Part shown: one piece after another, positions 1 through 7,778 of the stretch
Numbering within the stretch: the first letter of the stretch is position 1
How the letters are laid out: each line of letters begins with the position of its first letter
Source: Deltaproteobacteria bacterium
GTDB taxonomy: Bacteria > Desulfobacterota > Dissulfuribacteria > Dissulfuribacterales > UBA3076
NCBI GenBank assembly: GCA_011042225.1
Contig: DQXT01000070.1
Location: forward strand, 1-38,545
Reading direction: 5' to 3'
DNA: 38,545 bases
Notes under the pieces: model-generated
Seen by the model: the letters and a program-made list of their open reading frames with translations, nothing else
What the model was told of the DNA's origin: nothing
Databases searched by the model: none
Program-made: the position numbers and the translations under genes

Positions 1-438
1 CGCATATCCCGCACCCCACCTGTATAATTTCTTGCCGACACCTGCAGTAAGAAAAGGGGACGGCTTTATACTCAAATAGGACTCATAGACATCTGCCGTA
101 TCAGTCCAGCCAAGATTATCCTGCTGTGCAGAGGCATTAAGAACCCAATTGAAACTAATTATCTCTCTGGTGTAATAACCGTCAATCTGAAGACTGCCGT
201 AAAAACGATCAACTGTAGAACGAGGTTGATCTAGATTTAGTATGGCAAAAGCAGAATCATGGTTAATATCCATGTGCTCAAACTTTAGTTCTGCATAACC
301 TCCGTTTTCCAAGGTCTTTCTTTCAAACTCCTCCAGTTCAAAACTGAATTCGTCATCTGCACGCAAGAGAGAGGAAGAGAGAAAAAGCAAGCCAAGCAGA
401 AAGCAGAGGAGACAGAAGCCGATGCTATCGCAATTCAT
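1..438 (-). CDS. Outer-membrane protein, N-terminal part (cut by window edge)
   Basis: This reading frame starts at an ATG at 438 and stays open for 146 codons to the edge of the window, so the C-terminus is missing. Residues 1-27 look like a signal peptide: a long Leu/Phe/Cys-rich hydrophobic run ending near LLRADDEF. The mature part alternates polar and aromatic residues (for example YAELKFEH, RFYGSLQIDGYYTREI, SYLSIKPSPFLTAGVGKKLYRWG), which suits strands of an outer-membrane beta-barrel. The start overlaps the stop of the upstream LolA-like gene by 14 bases, so translation is probably coupled. I do not recognise a named family. From context (Lol-like ATPase, permease and LolA-like protein upstream) I infer it is the outer-membrane component or client of that export operon. 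Confidence 0.72.
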   Translation of the reverse strand, partial: MNCDSIGFCLLCFLLGLLFLSSSLLRADDEFSFELEEFERKTLENGGYAELKFEHMDINHDSAFAILNLDQPRSTVDRFYGSLQIDGYYTREIISFNWVLNASAQQDNLGWTDTADVYESYLSIKPSPFLTAGVGKKLYRWGAGYA

Positions 439-1192
439 CAACCTTGGGCAGATAATTGAGGGTAAACACCTCGTCCGCCAGTTCTTTCTCTTTGATTTCG
501 GCAAAAAGCATTACGGACCGATACCCCCTATGGAGTGGGCTGTCCGTCTCAAGCATTGACGGTCTAATGATACCTTGGCCAAAATCCTTGATTTTCGTAT
601 AGTGCAGGGTCTTGATGAGCATGCCGCTGACCGCATAACACTCGATAGTAAAAGGCAAAAGGGTCTTTTTGTCTACCTTCATCTTTAAGTGATTATAGGC
701 AACTGAGGAGGACTTGGCCTTTAGTTCAAGCATATAGGTATCACCTTGGTCGATTATCTTTTCCGCATTATACTCTACACTATAGTCCAGTCTCAGAATA
801 TCGGAATTATTGAATATCCCGCCCACAACTGACTGAAGACTGGTGATACGTAAAGGTCTGCCTACATCAGGGATATAGAGCCACATATTATCACCCAGCC
901 GTAGAGTAGAACGGCCCTTTTCACTGGCCGGCGAGATAAACAGGGCTACCATTTTGTCCTGTCCCTTCTTAACCGTATAAAGTACAAACTCCTTTTTTGA
1001 GCCATCGGGCTCTATGTTGATCAGCTTCCGGTACATCTCATAGGACCGGGGCTGCATGTTTTTATCGACCTGGCTCAGGATATCGTTGCCATCCAGAGCA
1101 AGGACGGCGGGTGTCCAGAGAAAAAAAAGAGAAATGACTACCGGAATAGTAATCCGGCTAACGGTCTTGAATAATTGATTGAACCACATCAT
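425..1192 (-). CDS. LolA-like outer-membrane lipoprotein-sorting family protein
   Basis: This 255-residue protein resembles the exported LolA-like family (COG2834 / TP0789-like), whose members are periplasmic lipid or lipoprotein binders. The N-terminus has a hydrophobic signal segment ending near PAVLALDGND. The mature part carries family-typical stretches such as SPASEKGRSTLRLGDNMWLY and IPDVGRPLRI, followed by a beta-rich domain. I chose the ATG at 1192 because GGAG lies six bases upstream; an in-frame ATG at 1216 lacks such a site. The gene overlaps the NifX-like gene upstream by 35 bases and the outer-membrane gene downstream by 14 bases, so it sits inside a tightly coupled operon. It is not a classical LolA by length or position, so substrate transport is inferred from the family and from the neighbouring ABC exporter. 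Confidence 0.8.
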   Translation of the reverse strand: MMWFNQLFKTVSRITIPVVISLFFLWTPAVLALDGNDILSQVDKNMQPRSYEMYRKLINIEPDGSKKEFVLYTVKKGQDKMVALFISPASEKGRSTLRLGDNMWLYIPDVGRPLRITSLQSVVGGIFNNSDILRLDYSVEYNAEKIIDQGDTYMLELKAKSSSVAYNHLKMKVDKKTLLPFTIECYAVSGMLIKTLHYTKIKDFGQGIIRPSMLETDSPLHRGYRSVMLFAEIKEKELADEVFTLNYLPKVDELR

Positions 1193-1559
1193 AAGCAACT
1201 CCGGTTTGCTCTGCATATTCGATCTGGTAGTCCATCAGGGCCTGTTCCATTTTAGATCCGATACTACCAGCGATAACGAGGGTCACCCCTTTGTCGGCAA
1301 GAAATATAGCTGCCCTCGGCCCAGCGTTGCTGGGCTGATCGCAGAAAGGATTCTCTAAGGCCTCGATAAAATTACCTTTGCCATCAAAAAATAGAAAAAA
1401 CGGTGTTTTGGCAGCCCTTTGGCTTATGATTGTATCTTTTCCCGGCCCGTTGGTGGCCACGGCAATTTTCATTGAATCTGCAGAAGCGCTTATAGCAAGA
1501 CCCAAAAAAAAGAACAAAAATAAATTGACAATACTGGTTGACATGCTTCTAATTTTCAT
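1158..1559 (-). CDS. Secreted NifX/NafY-like (dinitrogenase iron-molybdenum cofactor domain) protein
   Basis: The protein has 133 residues. Residues 1 to about 27 form a signal peptide (Lys/Arg, then a Leu/Phe-rich core, then ISASADS). The rest matches the dinitrogenase iron-molybdenum cofactor domain (PF02579): MKIAVATNGPGKDT at its start, FFLFFDGKGNF, an ALENPF strand, then AIFLADKGVTLVIAGSIG and a C-terminal helix. Family members bind Fe-Mo or Fe-S clusters, or are of unknown function, and are normally cytoplasmic. The start at 1559 is set by GGAGG five bases upstream; an ATG four codons earlier lies too close to that site. No nif genes are nearby. It lies between the export permease and the LolA-like gene and overlaps the latter by 35 bases, so it is probably produced with the exporter. 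Its periplasmic role is unknown. Confidence 0.82.
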   Translation of the reverse strand: MKIRSMSTSIVNLFLFFFLGLAISASADSMKIAVATNGPGKDTIISQRAAKTPFFLFFDGKGNFIEALENPFCDQPSNAGPRAAIFLADKGVTLVIAGSIGSKMEQALMDYQIEYAEQTGVAYDVVQSIIQDR

Positions 1560-1667
1560 AGGTTCCTCCACTTAGCCTTTTAATCTGAAGGTAGGGAAAC
1601 AAGGGCCAAAAACTATAACGGTTTTATACCTCTCGGTCTTCTATCCTTCACCTATCTGTTTGCCGAC

Positions 1668-2912
1668 CTATACATGCCGCAGGGCCGTTATGGGATCCAT
1701 CCTTGCGGCTTTCCACGCCGGCTGCAGGCTGGCAAGTACGGCTATAGTAATGACAATTCCAGAAACCGTGACCACATCATTTAAAGCAATGGTCGGTGCA
1801 AGAAGCAGTCCTTCCTGACGGCCGAAATTAAAACTAATCCGGGCCGTATTCATTCCGGCAATGATGATAAGGCTGATAACAATGCCTATTAAAGTACCGA
1901 ATACGCCGAGCAGAAAACCCTCCATCACGAAAAGGGAAAGAATCTTGCCAGGCACAGTCCCAATGGCGGCCATAGTGCCGATTTCGTTGATGCGTTCATA
2001 AACAGCCATGATCATAACGTTCATAATACTTACCAAAACAATGGCTACCAGCATGATCTTGATGAAAAAGGTCATCAAGTCAATCATCTCGGCGATATTA
2101 AAAAATGGTGAAAGCTTCTCCCAGGTATGCACCTCAAAGAGCGGCTTGCCGTTTTTGTCTTTAATAGATCCAAGCCGGTCCTCCAACTGATCAAACGCCT
2201 CATTCATAAGGCCCATGCCTTTCAAACGTATGGAAATTTCGCTAATCTCTTTGTCCTCGATACGCAACAGGGTCATGGCATCGTCAAGATGGATTAAGCC
2301 GTCCCGGCCGCCCGGCCCGGAAATGCCTTCCAAAATACCACGTACCACAAATGGCTGCCCGTTCACCGATCCATCCTTGTTGGTGGCAACCAGTACAACA
2401 GTATCGCCGATCTTGATCTTCATTCCCTTGGCAATGAGTTCAGGGACAAGGATTTCTCCCTTTTCAAGGAGGCCTTCCTTTTTTCCATCGATGATGCGAT
2501 CAATAAGCCTGGGGACTGTCTGCATCTCTTGTTTTGGATTTACCGCGTTAAGCCTAATACTGGTTGTCTCTGAAAAATTGCTGAACATGGCTCCCAGCTT
2601 AATACGCATGGAATAGGCCTCCACGGCATCATTGCCTTCCAGAATTTTCTTTACTTCGGCAACCTGTTTGCCTTTCATGTTACGGTCAAGGGGCAGGCTG
2701 TCAATGGAGGCAAGATATCCCTTGCGATGCACCTGCAGGTGGCCCAACATGGAATCTGTGATCTGACCGATCATCATGGCCTTGAAGGAACCGGATATGG
2801 AAACGAAAAGCAGCACCGCCACCACTCCCAGGGTTATCAAAACAGAGGTAAGCAAGGTTCGTCGCCTATAGCGTCGCAGATTCCGGATAGCAAATTTAAA
2901 TATACTAAACAT
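1668..2912 (-). CDS. ABC exporter permease, FtsX/MacB/LolC-E type
   Basis: This 414-residue inner-membrane permease has the FtsX/MacB layout. There is an N-terminal transmembrane helix at about residues 20-45 after the basic start NLRRYRRRTLL, then a periplasmic domain of roughly 230 residues (MacB-PCD type). Three C-terminal helices begin near FIKIMLVAIVLVSIMNVMIM, with the conserved coupling stretch YERINEIGTMAAIGT between the first two. Such proteins transmit ATP hydrolysis to the periplasm and extract lipoproteins or lipids, or pump out peptides; they do not form a classic channel. Only one permease gene is present, so the complex is probably a homodimer (LolF/MacB-like). The ATPase gene lies 58 bases upstream. 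No clear ribosome binding site precedes the ATG, so the start could be adjusted slightly. The substrate cannot be deduced. Confidence 0.9.
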   Translation of the reverse strand: MFSIFKFAIRNLRRYRRRTLLTSVLITLGVVAVLLFVSISGSFKAMMIGQITDSMLGHLQVHRKGYLASIDSLPLDRNMKGKQVAEVKKILEGNDAVEAYSMRIKLGAMFSNFSETTSIRLNAVNPKQEMQTVPRLIDRIIDGKKEGLLEKGEILVPELIAKGMKIKIGDTVVLVATNKDGSVNGQPFVVRGILEGISGPGGRDGLIHLDDAMTLLRIEDKEISEISIRLKGMGLMNEAFDQLEDRLGSIKDKNGKPLFEVHTWEKLSPFFNIAEMIDLMTFFIKIMLVAIVLVSIMNVMIMAVYERINEIGTMAAIGTVPGKILSLFVMEGFLLGVFGTLIGIVISLIIIAGMNTARISFNFGRQEGLLLAPTIALNDVVTVSGIVITIAVLASLQPAWKAARMDPITALRHV

Positions 2913-2970
2913 AAAATTACATGGATTGTTTAGGTATAGGATGATTTCTTCCCATCAGTCTATCCATCCT

Positions 2971-3645
2971 TCAGCCCTTCCATCTTCCGTCTTCCAGGGT
3001 AAAAACGGTTTCAGCATTTTTCATTACTTTGGGGTCATGGGTAGAGAAGATAAAGGTGGTGCCGAACTCATCCCTCATATCTTTCATAAGTTCAATAATA
3101 CGGTTGGAGGTCTTACTGTCCAAGTTGGCAGTGGGTTCATCGGCAAGCACCAGTTCGGCATTGGTAACCAAGGCACGGGCTACTGCCACCCGCTGCTTCT
3201 GGCCGCCCGAGATCTGGCTCGGGTATTTATTTGCCTGATCCGCCATCTCTACTGATTTCAACAACTCCCGTACCCGTTTTTGCCGTCTCTGCTTCGGCCA
3301 ATTTTGCACCATGAGCAAGGGATATTCCACATTCTCAAATACAGTGAGTACGGAAATCAGGTTGAAATCCTGAAAAATGAAACCAATATGCTCCCCCCTG
3401 AAACGGGCCGATTCCTTTGAGCGGAGACGTGTCACATCCTGGCCTGCGACTTCGAGAAAACCACCGGTCGGAAAGTCAAGGCAACCAATCATGTTCAGCA
3501 GCGTACTTTTCCCGCTTCCTGACGGGCCGACAAAGGAAACAAATGAGGCCCGTTCAACGACAAAATCAACTCCGCGTATAGCCCTGACGGTAATTTCGCC
3601 GGCTATATACGTTTTCTCAAGTGCTTTTGCCCTGACAAGTGACAT
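2971..3645 (-). CDS. ABC exporter ATPase, LolD/MacB-N type
   Basis: This 224-residue ATP-binding subunit shows the whole nucleotide-binding set: Walker A GPSGSGKST near residue 40, a Q-loop in FIFQDFNL, the signature SGGQKQRVAVARAL near 145, Walker B LVLADEPTANLD with the catalytic Glu, and an H-loop in FSTHDP. Length and sequence fit the LolD family that powers FtsX-type permeases. It is the first gene of the export operon and drives the permease encoded 58 bases downstream. An AGGT-containing site lies in front of the ATG. Only 43 AT-rich bases separate it from the nucleotidyltransferase gene upstream, so it may share a transcript with that group or have its own promoter there. Confidence 0.93.
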   Translation of the reverse strand: MSLVRAKALEKTYIAGEITVRAIRGVDFVVERASFVSFVGPSGSGKSTLLNMIGCLDFPTGGFLEVAGQDVTRLRSKESARFRGEHIGFIFQDFNLISVLTVFENVEYPLLMVQNWPKQRRQKRVRELLKSVEMADQANKYPSQISGGQKQRVAVARALVTNAELVLADEPTANLDSKTSNRIIELMKDMRDEFGTTFIFSTHDPKVMKNAETVFTLEDGRWKG

Positions 3646-3688
3646 AAACTTAACCTAGTTAATTAAAAACTTAAATCAAGTCAATCAG

Positions 3689-4594
3689 TCAAGAACTGAT
3701 ATTTCCATAAGGACTAAAAACACAGTCCTCAAGAACTGCTCCGGAAGGGACATCACTTCCCCCCCAGATCACACTTCGACAAAGCCTTATATCAGATCCC
3801 ATACTCACTCCGGGTCCTATAGAAACCCAGTCCCTCCATATGAGATCACCTGGCAACTCAGTGCCCCGTCCAACCAGACACCTGTTATTTTCATTTTCAA
3901 AAAGCACTTTATGGGCAGAAAGATACCCTTTGGGCGATCCTATATCCTCCCAAATGTAATGACCGGCAAATTGATCAGCTCTTAAGGCCTGCAGGCGATC
4001 GCCCTTATTAATCACGACCTTGAACGCATCAATCAAGGAACTCGGACAATCTTCAGTGATAGTCCTTATAAACCCAGGTTCCAGCACGGAAATACCCGTA
4101 AAGGCCAAGGCATATGGCCCACTCTCATCAAAACCCAAGATCTTTTCGTCCATTACAGCTACATTGTTCCACGGTTCTCTCTTGTGAACAACTAGAGATG
4201 CCATAGCTCCATGGTACCGATGCCGATCAACTATCTGGGCGGGATTAAGATCCATTACCACATCTCCGTTTACAACCAGCAGGGGGGCATCCTGAGAGAT
4301 ATGAGGCAGGGCATTTCTAAGCGCCCCGCCGGTTCCCAGCAGTGATGGTTCCACCAATGTAATAATTTCCGCGCTTCTTCTATAAGACCCCACCGACTCC
4401 AGTATCAGATGTGCAAGGTGAAAGCAGTTGATCACAATTTTTTTGAACCCGGACTCCTCAAGCCAGCAAATTAACCTGTGAAGCAAGGGAATATTCAATA
4501 CCGGGAATAAAGGCTTGGGCAAATAAAACGAGACAGGCTGCAGTCGTGTGCCCAGTCCTGCGGCTAAAATCATGGCTTGTTTACAGAAAGGCAT
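3689..4594 (-). CDS. Nucleotidyltransferase (sugar-1-phosphate NTP transferase family)
   Basis: The protein has 301 residues. The N-terminus carries the pyrophosphorylase signature AAGLGTRLQP followed by LPKPLFPVLN, where the Lys contacts the sugar phosphate. LLGTGGALRNAL and the metal-site strand LLVVNGDVVMDL follow. This is the fold of mannose-1-phosphate guanylyltransferase, glucose-1-phosphate thymidylyltransferase and MurNAc-1-phosphate uridylyltransferase (MurU). The C-terminal 60 residues look like a short, degenerate left-handed beta-helix (VSIGPGVSMGSD, VIWGGSDVPSGAVLEDCVF). The sugar and the nucleotide cannot be fixed from sequence alone. No glycosyltransferase is adjacent; neighbours are tatA on one side and the Lol-like ATPase on the other. 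No ribosome binding site is evident for either candidate ATG (4594 or 4573), so the start is uncertain. Confidence 0.85.
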   Translation of the reverse strand: MPFCKQAMILAAGLGTRLQPVSFYLPKPLFPVLNIPLLHRLICWLEESGFKKIVINCFHLAHLILESVGSYRRSAEIITLVEPSLLGTGGALRNALPHISQDAPLLVVNGDVVMDLNPAQIVDRHRYHGAMASLVVHKREPWNNVAVMDEKILGFDESGPYALAFTGISVLEPGFIRTITEDCPSSLIDAFKVVINKGDRLQALRADQFAGHYIWEDIGSPKGYLSAHKVLFENENNRCLVGRGTELPGDLIWRDWVSIGPGVSMGSDIRLCRSVIWGGSDVPSGAVLEDCVFSPYGNISS

Positions 4595-4627
4595 ACTACA
4601 CTATACTAAGCGTAATCCGTGAAGCCG

Positions 4628-4852
4628 TTAAACCTTTTTTTTACTTTCTGTATCTGTATCTGACGAACTGTTGGATTTGTTATCTGGAAGCCTTCCCGAA
4701 TCGACATCATTTTCAATGTCTTTTAAACCGGACTTGAATGCCCTCAGCCCCTTTCCAAGTCCTGCGCCTATTTCCGGAAGCTTCTTGCCCCCGAAGATAA
4801 AAAAGGCGATTACCAGGATTATTAACAGCTCTTGTGTGCCTAAGCCAAACAT
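4628..4852 (-). CDS. tatA: TatA/TatE-type twin-arginine translocase subunit (copy 1)
   Basis: This 74-residue protein has the TatA plan: a short periplasmic N-terminus MFGLGTQE, one transmembrane helix ([14 protein letters not shown]), the FG-KKLPEIG hinge, an amphipathic helix ([14 protein letters not shown]) and an acidic/Ser-rich tail ending in basic residues. TatA oligomers form the translocation element for folded proteins with twin-Arg signals. The start at 4852 follows an AGGGGG site; an in-frame ATG 24 bases upstream would place that site inside the gene. It lies downstream of ccsB and 33 bases before the nucleotidyltransferase. A second tatA-like gene lies at the head of the same cluster. 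No tatB or tatC is present here. Confidence 0.92.
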   Translation of the reverse strand: MFGLGTQELLIILVIAFFIFGGKKLPEIGAGLGKGLRAFKSGLKDIENDVDSGRLPDNKSNSSSDTDTESKKKV

Positions 4853-4954
4853 TAAGCCCCCTTTAGCCTTTTGCAAAACTATTAGTAGTATTTAAGACAA
4901 AGAATATGATTTTTTTGATCCTAACAATTCCTTAATCCTATAACTCTATAATCC

Positions 4955-5803
4955 CTATTGTGACCCGTAACTGTGTAATCCTGAAAGGAGAAAATTCACA
5001 CCAAAGTATGTGAACATAACTGAAACAAAACCTATTATAGATAAGTAAGCGATCCTGCGACCGGTCCAGCCTCTGACAAATCTTGCATGAAGGGCCGTAG
5101 CATATACAAACCAAGTTATTAAGGACCATGTCTCCTTTGGGTCCCAACTCCAGTATGTTCCCCATGCATCATTGGCCCAGATGGCCCCTGTAATTATGCC
5201 GAGACTCAACCACAGAAAACCGAAGATGATTGTTTGATGTATCAACTCATCCAGGATTTTGCAATCAGGTATAACATCTATTAGCGCTCCCGATGCCTCA
5301 CTGAATCTATTTTTAAAAAGATACATAATGCCAAGTCCGCAGGCAACGGCAAAAGATGCATATCCGAGAAAACACGTTAAAACATGGGCAATGAGCCAAT
5401 TGCTCTTAAGTGCCGGTATTAGAGGCTGTATTTTATCCTCAATATTAGGATTAAAAGATGCATAGGCCATAGAGAGGGACGCAAATGGAGTTGTAAAGGC
5501 CCCAATCACACGCTGTTTGGTCTGCCATTCTATAATCAAGTAAACCAGCACTGTTATCCAGGAAAAGAATACCAGGGACTCATAAAGATTTGATAGGGGC
5601 GCGTGGCCATAGCCTAATTGGTAAGACTCTATCCACCTCAGACCTATTCCGACCGTCTGAATTATTAAGCCTCCAATTGTAACAAACGTAGCCAGCAACC
5701 CCACTTTACGCACCCTGAAGATCCAGCGTATCAAATACAGGGCAGCCGCCCCCATGTATATGAAAGTAGTTAAACCGAAAAGGTATGAACTGGAAAAGGT
5801 CAT
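4955..5803 (-). CDS. ccsB: Cytochrome c biogenesis protein CcsB/CcsA (ResC) family
   Basis: This 282-residue multispanning membrane protein belongs to the haem-handling half of System II cytochrome c maturation. The family-defining WWD-like tryptophan-rich segment is clear near residue 215: WGTYWSWDPKETWSLITW. It is flanked by candidate haem-ligand histidines (LIHQT before, ALHARF after, and GLHSYG at the C-terminus). About eight hydrophobic helices can be picked out. The start at 5803 has AGGAG seven bases upstream, inside the end of resB, and begins two bases after the resB stop, so the two are translationally linked. Together they carry haem across the inner membrane and attach it to CXXCH motifs. 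Naming differs between lineages (CcsA, CcsB, ResC). Confidence 0.93.
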   Translation of the reverse strand: MTFSSSYLFGLTTFIYMGAAALYLIRWIFRVRKVGLLATFVTIGGLIIQTVGIGLRWIESYQLGYGHAPLSNLYESLVFFSWITVLVYLIIEWQTKQRVIGAFTTPFASLSMAYASFNPNIEDKIQPLIPALKSNWLIAHVLTCFLGYASFAVACGLGIMYLFKNRFSEASGALIDVIPDCKILDELIHQTIIFGFLWLSLGIITGAIWANDAWGTYWSWDPKETWSLITWFVYATALHARFVRGWTGRRIAYLSIIGFVSVMFTYFGVNFLLSGLHSYGSQ

Positions 5804-5805
5804 TA

Positions 5806-7161
5806 CTATACTCCTAAATTGGAATTCAAGGCCTCTTCAATCTTTTTCATGTCTTTTTCCAACCGCAACTTGTTCTTATTGGTCTGACCGGACAAAATCA
5901 CAACCGTCCTGCCCTTCCGGTGGCCTATCCATAGCCACATACGTCTATGCGGGACCCAGAATACCACGGCAAAACCAACAATGAGGACTGTACAGCCCAA
6001 CCACACTATCAAGACTCCTGGGTCTTTCTTGACTTGCAGTCCTGTCAGATATCGCTGTTTGGCATTGGTCAGAGAAATCTTATACAAATCTTCACCTTGT
6101 TTAAATTCTCTTTCTCTTCCTTGCAGAAGCCAGATATTACCAGCTCGACCTTCATTATCAGCAATCCATATCTGAGCTGCGGGTCTGCCATGGACACTGG
6201 GCTGATACTGAATCAAACCAAAGCTCAGTTGTTCTTCAGGCCACAATGTCTTTTGAAATGCAGAAATGCTAAGGGAACGCTGTAATTTATCGGAGTTGGA
6301 GACCTTTACAGTTATTTCAGGAATGGCCCGATAACTTGCCTGATAAAAGGTAATCCCCCTATATTTCATAGGATCATTAACAACAATGGACTTATGGAAG
6401 ACCTCCTTATCCCCATTTAATACTGTTAAGTCAGATCGGTACTCTTTGGGTGCGCCATTATCGTAAAAAGAGATATTAAAACGATTACAACGGACTGAAA
6501 AGTTCAGAGGTATGCGCTTTCCAGTCTGTCTGTTTATAATATGATCTATTGTCTCACCCTCTGGTAACATGATGCTGCCCTTAAAACCCAGGAATAATCC
6601 TACCAGGGCACCGATAAAAATAATCAGTATACTGCCATGCAGAGCATAGACGCCCCAGTAACTCCATTTTCCGCGTTCCGCCAGAAAGAGCCTGCCCCCA
6701 TCTACCCCATCGCGTTCCTCGGTTTTACCAGCGACCTTTTTAAACGATGCAATGATCGATCGAGTAGAATCATTATCCAGTTCCTTTTTTGTCTCCCAAT
6801 CTTTTTTAAAGGGCATCTTTAAGAGACGCTCAAAATCCACTGACAGGTTGTCTCTCCTGAAAAGTTTGAGAGTGAACGGCAAACGTCTCAGCGTACATAT
6901 TATCAGGTTAATGCTAAAGAGTCCGAGTAAAGCCAGATACCACCAGGAATGATAAGTATCATATAAATGTAGGACCTTTATGGTTCGAAAAAGATTGGGG
7001 CCAAATCTTTCCAGATAGAACTGAAGTGATTCACCCTGGGGTATAACCGTACCGACAATAGATGTTATTGCCAAAGTTATTAAAAGAAATACAGCCAGAC
7101 GAACCGACGAAAAAAAACGCCAGATTGAAGTATCTTGATAAGTCGAGAATGATATTTTCAT
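5806..7161 (-). CDS. resB: ResB-like cytochrome c biogenesis protein
   Basis: The protein has 451 residues and the ResB layout. Two N-terminal helices come first, one at about residues 15-40 (SSVRLAVFLLITLAITSIVGTVIPQ) and one near WWYLALLGLFSINLIICTL. A third lies at about 175-195 (VYALHGSILIIFIGALVGL). A large periplasmic domain follows with the family stretch VVNDPMKYRGITFYQASY, and a last helix lies near VLIVWLGCTVLIVGFAVVFW. ResB partners with CcsB/ResC in the System II haem lyase. The ATG at 7161 lies 62 bases downstream of the tatA copy 2 stop, and the stop is followed two bases later by ccsB. The pair implies that the organism makes c-type cytochromes, though none is encoded in this window. 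Confidence 0.93.
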   Translation of the reverse strand: MKISFSTYQDTSIWRFFSSVRLAVFLLITLAITSIVGTVIPQGESLQFYLERFGPNLFRTIKVLHLYDTYHSWWYLALLGLFSINLIICTLRRLPFTLKLFRRDNLSVDFERLLKMPFKKDWETKKELDNDSTRSIIASFKKVAGKTEERDGVDGGRLFLAERGKWSYWGVYALHGSILIIFIGALVGLFLGFKGSIMLPEGETIDHIINRQTGKRIPLNFSVRCNRFNISFYDNGAPKEYRSDLTVLNGDKEVFHKSIVVNDPMKYRGITFYQASYRAIPEITVKVSNSDKLQRSLSISAFQKTLWPEEQLSFGLIQYQPSVHGRPAAQIWIADNEGRAGNIWLLQGREREFKQGEDLYKISLTNAKQRYLTGLQVKKDPGVLIVWLGCTVLIVGFAVVFWVPHRRMWLWIGHRKGRTVVILSGQTNKNKLRLEKDMKKIEEALNSNLGV

Positions 7162-7223
7162 AAAGCGGATTTAGGCCTGGGAGCCATGCTTGGGAGATAT
7201 GGCCGGCCTTAAGGAGGTACTAG

Positions 7224-7427
7224 CTACTTTTTATGATCCGGTGATGGAACGGTCTTTTCCCCTTGGCTGGCATCATCTCCAATCTCGTCTTTCTCCTTTA
7301 TAGACTTTTTGAAGTTGCTGATGCCTTTCCCAAGGCCTTCACCAATTTTGGGCAGCTTACCAGCACCAAAAATGACAAGAATTATAACTAAAATTATCAG
7401 CAGCTCAGGCACTCCCAACCCAAACAT
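7224..7427 (-). CDS. tatA: TatA-type twin-arginine translocase subunit (copy 2)
   Basis: This 67-residue TatA protein starts [10 protein letters not shown], spans the membrane once ([11 protein letters not shown]), and has the AGKLPKIG hinge, an amphipathic helix ([14 protein letters not shown]) and a short charged tail. An AGAGG-containing purine-rich site precedes the ATG. It is the first gene after a sigma-70-like promoter at 7497-7525 and heads the cluster tatA-resB-ccsB-tatA-nucleotidyltransferase. It is clearly a paralogue of the gene at 4628-4852, with the same opening and hinge, but the tails differ. Having two TatA-type subunits suggests one could act in the TatE/TatB-like position; which one cannot be told here. 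Confidence 0.93.
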   Translation of the reverse strand: MFGLGVPELLIILVIILVIFGAGKLPKIGEGLGKGISNFKKSIKEKDEIGDDASQGEKTVPSPDHKK

Positions 7428-7778
7428 CCTCTATTCCTCTCCTAAAAGAAAGACTGTCATACGTTAAAAAGACAGGCATAAATTTTATTTCAATACAATG
7501 TACTGTTCAACATATGCTATGTCAATCAAAGTAATTCTTTACCACCTGCAAAAAGTTGCTGACCGCCACAAGTCGGCCTTTATAAAGGTTTAGGTAATTC
7601 TTCATTCTCCGGTCTCTACTTATTCACAAAAAAATTACATTATGGAACCGACCGTTAGATAACGAACTGGAAATTCAATAAAAAAATAGATCCATCAGCC
7701 ATGACTTTAATCTCACTGCCAAAGCACAAGATCAAAAAAATTAAAACTATAAACTGCTTTTGGTTTGCCTGCGGAATC
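7428..7778. other. Intergenic region, 351 bases
   Basis: The half next to tatA holds its promoter (7497-7525, minus strand). The remainder (about 7530-7778) is AT-rich and lies downstream of the response-regulator stop. It contains several A/T runs but no hairpin followed by a clear T-run, so I cannot name a terminator. I see no convincing small gene or RNA in it. Confidence 0.6.
7497..7525 (-). promoter_or_regulatory. Sigma-70-like promoter for tatA-resB-ccsB
   Basis: On the minus strand a perfect TTGACA (7525-7520) is followed after exactly 17 bases by TACATT (7502-7497), four of six matches to the -10 consensus. It lies about 70 bases upstream of the tatA copy 2 ATG and points toward it. 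No upstream gene runs through it from close by. The call rests on sequence only. Confidence 0.6.

Noticed and set aside
4938-5165. 75-codon minus-strand frame at the end of ccsB
   Set aside because: It is another frame of ccsB on the same strand; the ccsB frame carries the conserved WWD-like segment.
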